Shown here piece after piece: positions 52,848 to 59,082 of a DNA stretch of 64,000 bases (position 1 is its first letter; every line of letters begins with the position of its first letter). The notes beneath the pieces are model-generated. The model did not search any database. It saw only the letters and a list, made by a program, of their open reading frames with translations, and was not told the origin of the DNA. Origin of the DNA: Streptomyces griseus subsp. griseus (lineage in GTDB: Bacteria; Actinomycetota; Actinomycetes; Streptomycetales; Streptomycetaceae). The stretch lies in contig NZ_JOJE01000023.1 in NCBI RefSeq assembly GCF_000720255.1, forward strand, positions 53,162 to 117,161, read 5' to 3'. Both the position numbers and the translations under genes were made by a program.

Positions 52848-52888
52848 GCCCTGTTCCGGATGCTAATGGCCAGCATCCGGAACAGGGC
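52848..52888 (-). terminator. Intra-operon hairpin after the precursor genes
   Basis: A perfect 17-bp stem (GCCCTGTTCCGGATGCT with its complement) and a 7-nt loop, starting 24 nt after the last precursor stop on the minus strand. No U-tract follows. Such partial terminators let precursor mRNA exceed that of the transport and enzyme genes downstream. Confidence 0.8.
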
Positions 52889-52911
52889 ACTGTCCGTCAG
52901 GCGGCGACCGG

Positions 52912-53088
52912 TCAGGTCGCGATGACAGAGGTGACGGCGACAGTGCTGTAGGCAGCGCTGACGCCGGCCGAGATGGCGGCGCTTGCGAGGAAGCTGTCCC
53001 ACCAGTCAGGGGCCTCCATGCCCTCCAGCTCCTCCATGGCCAGCTCCTGCATGGCCAGCTCGAGAGCGGGGTTGGTGTTCTCGTTCAT
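52912..53088 (-). CDS. Daptide-type RiPP precursor peptide 1
   Basis: 58 aa from ATG 53088, with a near-perfect AAGGAGGTGA site. The leader is acidic and helical (LELAMQELAMEELEGMEAPD). The predicted core (about residues 27-58) starts APDWWDSF, is rich in Ala, Ser and Val, has no Cys, and ends TSVIAT. A C-terminal Thr is the hallmark residue of daptides, where it becomes a dimethylated diamine. Six Ser and four Thr lie in the core. The longer frame starting at TTG 53106 would swallow the ribosome binding site, so I rejected it. Confidence 0.85.
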   Translation of the reverse strand: MNENTNPALELAMQELAMEELEGMEAPDWWDSFLASAAISAGVSAAYSTVAVTSVIAT

Positions 53089-53165
53089 TTCTTTCACCTC
53101 CTTCAAGGGGTCTTCGACATCTGCTTCCGGAGGTCGCCCCCGCTCAGCGGCGGCGGCCCTCCAGG

Positions 53166-53369
53166 TCAGGTAGCCAGCGTGACGATCGAGACGTAGGAGA
53201 TGACGCCTCCTGCGCTCAGGCCACCGACGGCGCTCAGCGCCGCACTCCAGCTGAAGTCCGGAGCGTCGAGCGCCTCCAGCTCCTGCATGTCCAGCTGCTG
53301 GGCCTCCAGCTCCTGGAGAGCCAGCTCCAGAGGTGCGGACACGGCGCTGTTCTTGTTCGCGGTCTGCAT
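53166..53369 (-). CDS. Daptide-type RiPP precursor peptide 2
   Basis: 67 aa from ATG 53369, behind GGGAGGGGGGAAA. The leader (LELALQELEAQQLDMQELEA, then LDAPD) resembles that of peptide 1 but is longer by one helical repeat. The core runs from about APDFSWSA to IVTLAT at the C-terminus; it has no Cys, six Ser and two Thr, and ends in Ala-Thr like peptide 1. The conserved leader and end with a divergent middle are typical of paired RiPP precursors. It lies 92 nt after the dehydrogenase stop, with a small hairpin between. Confidence 0.85.
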   Translation of the reverse strand: MQTANKNSAVSAPLELALQELEAQQLDMQELEALDAPDFSWSAALSAVGGLSAGGVISYVSIVTLAT

Positions 53370-53403
53370 TGTGTTTCCCCCCTCCCGTGGTGTTGCGGGC
53401 CGT

Positions 53404-53423
53404 CCGTCGGCGGACGCCGACGG
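53404..53423 (-). terminator. Small hairpin before the precursor genes
   Basis: An 8-bp perfect stem CCGTCGGC/GCCGACGG with a GGAC loop, 38 nt after the dehydrogenase stop. It may reduce read-through or stabilise the 5' end of a precursor transcript. Confidence 0.4.
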
Positions 53424-53461
53424 AAGTCTGTGGTGTGTGATGGCGCCCTCTCGGTACGCCG

Positions 53462-54673
53462 TCACCGTGCCGCGGGCTCCGGCTGCCGGACAGCCTCGGC
53501 CATCACCCGCCGGACGTCGGCGAGAGCGAGGGCACCCAAGGTGGGCAGGCCGTCACCCCACGCCCGCATCGTGGACCGGGCGATCCGGTCCGTCCGCTCC
53601 GTGGTCGCGTCGATGTCGCGCTCGATCCCCCAGGCGTCCAGCAGGCCCACGACACCCTCGACCGGGTCCGTGGGCAGCGCCGGCCGGTGGACCTGGGCGA
53701 CGGCCTCCCAGAGCCGCCGTAGCCGAGGGGCGGAACCCCACCGGACGTCGCCTTCCACGACCCGCTGCCACAGGGGTGGCAGCACCGCGGCCGCAGCCGT
53801 CATCTTGCGCAGGCCCAGACCGGTGGAGAGCTCGTTGGCCAGGTACCAGCCCTTGCAGGCACACGGGTCGCGGCCCAGATTGAACCACTGGCTGTGGCTC
53901 ACACCGCTGAGCTTGGCGATCTCCAGGCGCAGCCGGTCGCCAGGGGCTTCGCCTGCCCGCCGGACGGACGCCAGCTCGGCGCCCAGAACGACCAGTCGCT
54001 CGACGAGCGTCAAGGCGAAGGCGTCCTCCGAGGGGAGGTCCTGCGGATCCCCCACGTACATACCGGCCACCCGGAAGAACACCTCGAGGACGCCTTCCGC
54101 GAGGAGTTCCACGGGCAAGGTCCGGGTGGCGACAGGGTCGAGCACCGCCACATCCGGCTGCAGCCCGTTACCGAGCACCAGGCGTTTGCCCTGCGGGCCG
54201 GCGAGGCAGGCGCCGCCGCTCAGCTCACTGCCGGTGCCCACCGTGGTCGGCACGGTGATCAAGGGGATCCTGGGTTCCGCCTCGGCCGGGAGCAGCACCA
54301 GACCGCTGCGCTGCCGCACCGCCAGCCTGTCCCGCACCACGGGGGCCGCGCTCATCAGCACGGCCAACTTGGCCTGGTCGAGCAGTGTTCCCCCGCCGAC
54401 CGCCAGGACGAGTTCGCTGTCGCGGAGCCGCTCGGCCAGTGCCGTCACGCTCTCCAGCGTGCCGGAGCCGTTCAGTACCAGCGGCTCCACCGACCGTCCC
54501 GCCCACGCCGCGCACGCGGACACCTGGTCCACGGCCTCCGAGTCGGCGACAGCCGGGTCCGCGAGCAGGGTCATGGTCCGTCCCCCGTGGAGGGGCAGCC
54601 ACTTGGCCAGTCCACTGATCCCGTAGGACACCTGGGTGAGGCGTCGACCGCTCAGGTTCCACACCGTGTCCAC
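53462..54673 (-). CDS. Daptide-type dehydrogenase (iron-containing alcohol dehydrogenase fold)
   Basis: 403 aa from GTG 54673, directly abutting the aminotransferase stop. The N-terminal NAD(P) domain has LVLAVGGGTLLDQAK and PTTVGTGSELSG, the Fe-ADH signature. In the C-terminal domain the usual HG of the metal site is replaced (GLGLRKMTAAAAVLPPL) and only one early His is kept (GVSHSQW), so the metal site looks degenerate. In daptide synthesis a dehydrogenase of this family oxidises the C-terminal Thr, leading to loss of CO2 and an aminoketone-type intermediate. It sits between the aminotransferase and the precursors. Confidence 0.85.
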   Translation of the reverse strand: MDTVWNLSGRRLTQVSYGISGLAKWLPLHGGRTMTLLADPAVADSEAVDQVSACAAWAGRSVEPLVLNGSGTLESVTALAERLRDSELVLAVGGGTLLDQAKLAVLMSAAPVVRDRLAVRQRSGLVLLPAEAEPRIPLITVPTTVGTGSELSGGACLAGPQGKRLVLGNGLQPDVAVLDPVATRTLPVELLAEGVLEVFFRVAGMYVGDPQDLPSEDAFALTLVERLVVLGAELASVRRAGEAPGDRLRLEIAKLSGVSHSQWFNLGRDPCACKGWYLANELSTGLGLRKMTAAAAVLPPLWQRVVEGDVRWGSAPRLRRLWEAVAQVHRPALPTDPVEGVVGLLDAWGIERDIDATTERTDRIARSTMRAWGDGLPTLGALALADVRRVMAEAVRQPEPAAR

Positions 54674-55954
54674 TCAGACCGCCCCGGCCGCACTGCCGAG
54701 CCCGGCCCGGTCCCGGGCGTGTGTCCTCACCCCGAGGCGCACGCAGTCCAGGAGTTCGGTGAGTTCGTCGTCGGTGTAGATCAGCGCCGGGAGGATCTGC
54801 ACCCCGTTGACGCTGGGGTGGACCACCGCTCCGGCCTTGCGAATCGCGGCGACGACCTCCGGGACCTCCCGCTGCGGCAGGGGGTCTCCCTCGGGCGTGC
54901 GCAGCCGGATGGACCGGAAGCAGCCGACGCCGGTGGTGGTCGAGACCAGCGATTCGGTGGCGACCAGGTCCTCCAGCGCCTTGTCCAGAAGGGCTGACAG
55001 GCGTCGCGCCGAGGCGACCGCGTCCAGCCGTCGCATCTCCTCCACCGTGGCGAGGATCGCCGCGCAGGTGACGGGCGTCCCGGCCTGGGTCTCCCCGTGG
55101 ACGAACACGTCACCCGCCGCGTCGAAGGGTTCGGCGAGCGCCTGGGGCATCAGCACGGCCGCCGCGGCGTGCGTGCCGTTGGTCAGCCCCTTCGACGTGA
55201 TCAGCAGATCCGGTGGCGCCGGCCACCGCTGTGAGGCGAAGAAGTCACCGGTGCGGCCGAAGCCCGTGGCGACCTCGTCGGCGACGAGGAGGAAGCCGTG
55301 CCGGTCCCGGAGTTCGAGCAGCGTCCGCACGTACTCGGGCGTGAGGGGCACCGCCCCGCTGCCGAGCACGGGTTCCACCACCACCGCCGCGACCCGGCTT
55401 CCCTGCTGGGCCGCCAACTGGGCTATCTCGTCACCGGCGTTGGGGGTCACATGCCTGACGAGCCGCTGGTCGACGCCGTAGACGGACTGGCCGAGGTTCT
55501 CGCCGGTGAGCGCGAACCCGCCGAACGTCAGCCCGTGGTAGCTGTCGCGGAGGCCCACCACGAGCTTGCGCGTACCGTCGCCGCGCAGCGCGTGGTAATG
55601 CCTGGCCAGCTTCATCACCAGGTCGTTGGCGGCACCTCCGGAGGTCGAGAAGACCACCCGGCCGTAGTGATCCGCCCCTGCCGCTTCGACCAGCGCCCGC
55701 GCCGCACGCCTGGCGTAGACGTTCTCGTAGCGGAACACCGACAGATAGGAGGCGTCGCGCAAGGCGTCCGCACAGGCCCGGGCGATCGCCTCGTTGCCGT
55801 AGCCGAGGTTCGCGTTCCACAGGCCGCTGGCGCCGCAGAGCAGTTCGCGGCCGTCCTGGAAGCGGATCCTGACGCCGTCCGCCGACACGGCGCACAGTTC
55901 GTCGGCTCCGTGCAGGCGGGGTTCGAGCAGCGAGGGCCAGAGTTCGGTGGACAT
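54674..55954 (-). CDS. Daptide-type class III aminotransferase
   Basis: 426 aa from ATG 55954, overlapping the methyltransferase stop by one base (TGATG). Class III PLP fold: FSTSGGAANDLVMKLARHYH, RDSYHGLTFGG, VVVEPVLGSGAVPLTPEYV, LVADEVATGFGRTG and LLITSKGLTNG, with the PLP Lys in SKG. In daptides this enzyme puts an amino group on the C-terminal ketone. The next gene on the strand is the dehydrogenase and the preceding one the methyltransferase, the standard daptide set. Confidence 0.9.
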   Translation of the reverse strand: MSTELWPSLLEPRLHGADELCAVSADGVRIRFQDGRELLCGASGLWNANLGYGNEAIARACADALRDASYLSVFRYENVYARRAARALVEAAGADHYGRVVFSTSGGAANDLVMKLARHYHALRGDGTRKLVVGLRDSYHGLTFGGFALTGENLGQSVYGVDQRLVRHVTPNAGDEIAQLAAQQGSRVAAVVVEPVLGSGAVPLTPEYVRTLLELRDRHGFLLVADEVATGFGRTGDFFASQRWPAPPDLLITSKGLTNGTHAAAAVLMPQALAEPFDAAGDVFVHGETQAGTPVTCAAILATVEEMRRLDAVASARRLSALLDKALEDLVATESLVSTTTGVGCFRSIRLRTPEGDPLPQREVPEVVAAIRKAGAVVHPSVNGVQILPALIYTDDELTELLDCVRLGVRTHARDRAGLGSAAGAV

Positions 55955-56763
55955 CAGACGGCCTCCGCCTCGAGCAGCACACCGGTATGGCGGGGGGAGG
56001 CGGCGGGCAGCGGATGACGAGCCACGACGCGCAGTCCCGCGGAAGCCAGTTCCCGCGCGAGGTCGTCGGGGGGCAGGACCCGGATGGACGTGGTGAGCGC
56101 CAGTACCGGTCCGTCCTGCGGCGTTTCCCGCTCGGCCGGCAGGATGGTGACCTTGCGGACCTCTTGGCCGGCCCGCCAGTGTTCGATCATCCGGTAGCGC
56201 CGGCCGCTGGCACCCACGGCCTCGAGGTCCAGGTCGTCCTCGTCGGCGCCGGTCACGTCGACGGTGGAGAACAAGAACCTTCCGCCGGGCCTGAGATGGG
56301 TCCGCACAGCCGCGTAGAGTCCGGCCCTGCCCTCGGCGTCGAGAAGTGAGATGGATGTGGTGCCGAGCACCACGACGGCGAAGGTGCTGCCGAGCTCGAA
56401 CGCGGACATGTCGCCCCGCACCACGGTGCACCGTCCCCCGATGCCCGCCGGGGCCTCGGTGAGCCGCTCCTGGAGCAGCGTCACCATGCTCTCCTTGAGC
56501 TCCAGGGCCGTGACCTCCCGGCCCAGCGCGAGCAGCGGCAGCGTCAGCCGGCCGGATCCGGCGGCGAGTTCCAGCACCGGGCCGGGAACGGCACGGACGG
56601 ACCGCAGCAGTTCCCTGATCTCGGTGGTGTCGATGGCCGCCAGGTCGTGGTAGACCGAAGCACCCGCCTCGTCGTACAGATCGTGCACGCTGACCCGGTC
56701 CCCGTACCCGGCCAGGATCCGCCCGGCCAGCCCCGGGGCCGCCGCGGCTTGCGTCGTCGTCAC
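55954..56763 (-). CDS. Daptide-type SAM-dependent methyltransferase
   Basis: 269 aa from GTG 56763, overlapping the upstream stop (GTGA). Class I Rossmann methyltransferase: ELAAGSGRLTLPLLALG is motif I, VTALELKESMVTLLQERL the acidic second strand and VVVLGTTSISLLDAEGR a later motif. In daptides it adds two methyl groups to the new terminal amine. The C-terminus (PRHTGVLLEAEAV) has no unusual features. Confidence 0.88.
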   Translation of the reverse strand: MTTTQAAAAPGLAGRILAGYGDRVSVHDLYDEAGASVYHDLAAIDTTEIRELLRSVRAVPGPVLELAAGSGRLTLPLLALGREVTALELKESMVTLLQERLTEAPAGIGGRCTVVRGDMSAFELGSTFAVVVLGTTSISLLDAEGRAGLYAAVRTHLRPGGRFLFSTVDVTGADEDDLDLEAVGASGRRYRMIEHWRAGQEVRKVTILPAERETPQDGPVLALTTSIRVLPPDDLARELASAGLRVVARHPLPAASPRHTGVLLEAEAV

Positions 56764-57875
56764 GCGGTCGCCTCCAGCACGGGGGCGCCCGGAAGCAGCG
56801 GGACTCCCTTGTCGGCGAAGAACGCGAGTACCCACTCGACCGCGGCCCGGTCCACCGATCCGCCCTCCGCGTTCACGGCGTTCCGTTCCGCGTGCTCCAG
56901 CACGGCTTCGGCGCTGCCGAGGACCAGCAGCATCTCCGTGATCGCCGCCGCTCGTCGGCCGAGCTGGAAGGTCCGGTCGAGAGCCGGAACCCTGACGTAC
57001 GCCTTCTCCGACGTCCAGCAGAGGAACGGCGCCTGCGGATCATGGGCGTCCAGGGCGCCGTCGACCGCCTCGAGCCCGGGCACGAGCCGGTGGCCGAAGC
57101 CCGAGACCCTGGGCTCCGTGATCCCACGCGTCTGAAGGTCGCGCAGCACGTCCAGCGTGGTCAGATAGCGGGCGAGCCAGGGCCGTCGGCTCAGGGCGGG
57201 GCCGCGCACCTCCTCCGACACCGCCGCTCCGAGCGGCACCGCGCCACCCACGTCGCTTGCCGCGTTCAGGCGCTGCCATTCCGCGTGCAGGGCCGCGGCC
57301 GAATCCCCGGCGGTCCCCAGCCGCAGGCCCTGCGGCGAGACGGAGACACCCCCGTCCCGGTCCACGTAGAGCCTGGTGCCCGGTCCGTCACCCGGAACAT
57401 GACCTCCGAGTGCGGAAAGGTCGGCGATCTGTACGGCCGGGCTGACCGCGAACGGAGCGAACCTGCCCTCTGCCCTGGCGGCGTCGGCGTCCGCGAGGAA
57501 CATCTCGAAGTCCGTGTCGCCGGCCATCCGCACGAGCGTCGTGCCGAGCAGCGACATGTAAGGGCTGACGCCGTAGTCCTGGATCTGGAGGAACAGAGCG
57601 TCATCGACCGACGCGTCGCCCTCCGACCCGCTCAGCGATCCCTCGTACCCCACGACGGTGGCACCGGACCCGCCGTCCTGGCCGTCCCGTGCGCCCGGCA
57701 CGAGGACCAGCGTCCGCGGGCCCACGGCATCGGAGCCGAGCACCGCGTCCAGAAAGGCCGAGTCCTCCAGCACAACGGTGGCGGCCTCCGGCCCCGGCGT
57801 GTCACCGACCGGCGGGCGTCCGGTGACCCAGGAGCGCAGATGGCGCCCCACCCGGGCGATCAGTTCCTCATTCAC
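56760..57875 (-). CDS. Daptide biosynthesis recognition-type protein
   Basis: 371 aa from GTG 57875, with GGAGGGA upstream; it overlaps the reductase gene by 8 nt. No enzyme motif is visible. The middle is beta-rich (ATVVGYEGSLSGSEGD, GTRLYVDRDGGVSVSPQGLR), and the C-terminal 120 residues end in a winged-helix-like stretch (FQLGRRAAAITEMLLVLGSA). Daptide clusters always carry a RiPP recognition protein next to the methyltransferase, and position and size match that role. The assignment rests on context more than on motifs. Confidence 0.65.
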   Translation of the reverse strand: MNEELIARVGRHLRSWVTGRPPVGDTPGPEAATVVLEDSAFLDAVLGSDAVGPRTLVLVPGARDGQDGGSGATVVGYEGSLSGSEGDASVDDALFLQIQDYGVSPYMSLLGTTLVRMAGDTDFEMFLADADAARAEGRFAPFAVSPAVQIADLSALGGHVPGDGPGTRLYVDRDGGVSVSPQGLRLGTAGDSAAALHAEWQRLNAASDVGGAVPLGAAVSEEVRGPALSRRPWLARYLTTLDVLRDLQTRGITEPRVSGFGHRLVPGLEAVDGALDAHDPQAPFLCWTSEKAYVRVPALDRTFQLGRRAAAITEMLLVLGSAEAVLEHAERNAVNAEGGSVDRAAVEWVLAFFADKGVPLLPGAPVLEATA

Positions 57876-58848
57876 CGGAGTCCCTCCGATCCGCGCCGAC
57901 CGCGGCGAGAATCTGCTTCAAGTCGTCCATTGCGGCATTCACGCCGTGGAGTCGGCATACGCCCGTGAGATTCAGCACGATTTCATCGACCCCGGCGTCA
58001 CGATACTCATCGAGACGCTTGACGATCTGATCGATGTTTCCATACAGGAATGCACCGGAATCCGCCATGAGCCGTGCAGCCGCTCGCTGGTCGAGCTCGG
58101 AGAAATCAATTCCTGCCTTTCCGAGCATGTCAAGGTAATGCGGCGCCTGCATATGGGCGGAATTGCTCGCCAGCACGAAATCGGAGACATCCCGATCGGA
58201 GCGCTCCAGGGCCACAGGCACCATCGCGGTGATCCGGGGCACGGGCCGACCCGCGATGTCCGCCCCCTCCCGCATCGCGGGACGGACGACACCGTCGAGG
58301 TAGGCCGCCGGCGTGAGCCAGGTGACCGCCACATCGGCGACCTCGCCCGCGAGACGGGCCATGCCGGGGCGCAGCACTCCGAGTCCGAGGCGCACGGGAG
58401 GCGACATGGCCGGGCCCATCCCCGCGTGGCAGGAGTAGTACTCGCCGTCGAAGTCGACCGGGTCGCCGCTGAGCAGCCCTCGAACCACCGTCATGTATTC
58501 ACGGACCGCCGTGAGCTGGCTGCGGTACGGGGCGCCGAGCAGGCTCTGCTGGAACGTTTTCGCGCCCGGCCCGAAGCCGGCCACCACGTCGTTGCCCGTC
58601 GCCATCGCCAGGGTCTTGACCTTGTGAGCCGCCTCGAACGGATGCCGCAGCGGCATCAGGGTCACCCCGAGCCCGGTCGGCACCCGGAAGCCCGCGCCCG
58701 CCACCGCGGAAAACGTCTGGAAGGGTTCCATCAGCAGGCTTTGTCCCTGCCAGAGCCTGGCCGCCCCCGTCCATTCGACGAGCGCCGCGAACGGAAGAAC
58801 CTGCTCTGGTCGGCGCGGCAGGAATGGCACCAATATCGAGTAGTCCAC
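57868..58848 (-). CDS. LLM-class F420-type oxidoreductase (candidate dehydroalanine reductase)
   Basis: 326 aa from GTG 58848 behind GGGGGGAA. A luciferase-like TIM barrel: DYSILVPFLPRRPEQVLPFA at the N-terminus, VPTGLGVTLMPLRHPFEAA, VVAGFGPGAKTFQQSLLG, then VREYMTVVRGLLSGDPVDFD. F420-dependent members of this class (LanJC type) reduce dehydroalanine in lanthipeptides to D-alanine. It is the first gene of the operon that also encodes LanKC, so that role fits well. Other LLM reactions, such as hydroxylation, cannot be excluded. Confidence 0.78.
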   Translation of the reverse strand: MDYSILVPFLPRRPEQVLPFAALVEWTGAARLWQGQSLLMEPFQTFSAVAGAGFRVPTGLGVTLMPLRHPFEAAHKVKTLAMATGNDVVAGFGPGAKTFQQSLLGAPYRSQLTAVREYMTVVRGLLSGDPVDFDGEYYSCHAGMGPAMSPPVRLGLGVLRPGMARLAGEVADVAVTWLTPAAYLDGVVRPAMREGADIAGRPVPRITAMVPVALERSDRDVSDFVLASNSAHMQAPHYLDMLGKAGIDFSELDQRAAARLMADSGAFLYGNIDQIVKRLDEYRDAGVDEIVLNLTGVCRLHGVNAAMDDLKQILAAVGADRRDSGE

Positions 58849-58922
58849 ATTTCCCCCCGGACCGCGACTTCTGACGTCGTGAATACTTGCAGGGAGATCA
58901 TCGGCAGCGCAAGGACGCTCGC

Positions 58923-58958
58923 TGCAACTTGATGCAGGCACAACTGCAGAAAACTGCA
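58923..58958 (-). promoter_or_regulatory. TGCA repeats upstream of the RiPP operon
   Basis: TGCA occurs at 58923, 58933, 58945 and 58955, within longer CTGCA or ATGCA contexts, with 10, 12 and 10 bp between starts. They lie about 75-110 nt before the first gene of the operon, a likely activator-binding site. No clean -35/-10 pair was identified next to it. Confidence 0.45.
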
Positions 58959-59082
58959 CCCCGGAATTGGCGGACGAGGAAGCGGACACAGGACCACTCG
59001 CTCGCCAGCGGCCCGCGAGGGCCCGGCAGCCACGGGCAAGGTCATCATGGCCGCGGCGACCATCATGATCGTGGTCTGCTGC

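Noticed and set aside
53089..53106. Six-codon N-terminal extension of precursor 1 from TTG 53106
   Set aside because: It would encode the near-perfect ribosome binding site of the ATG at 53088.
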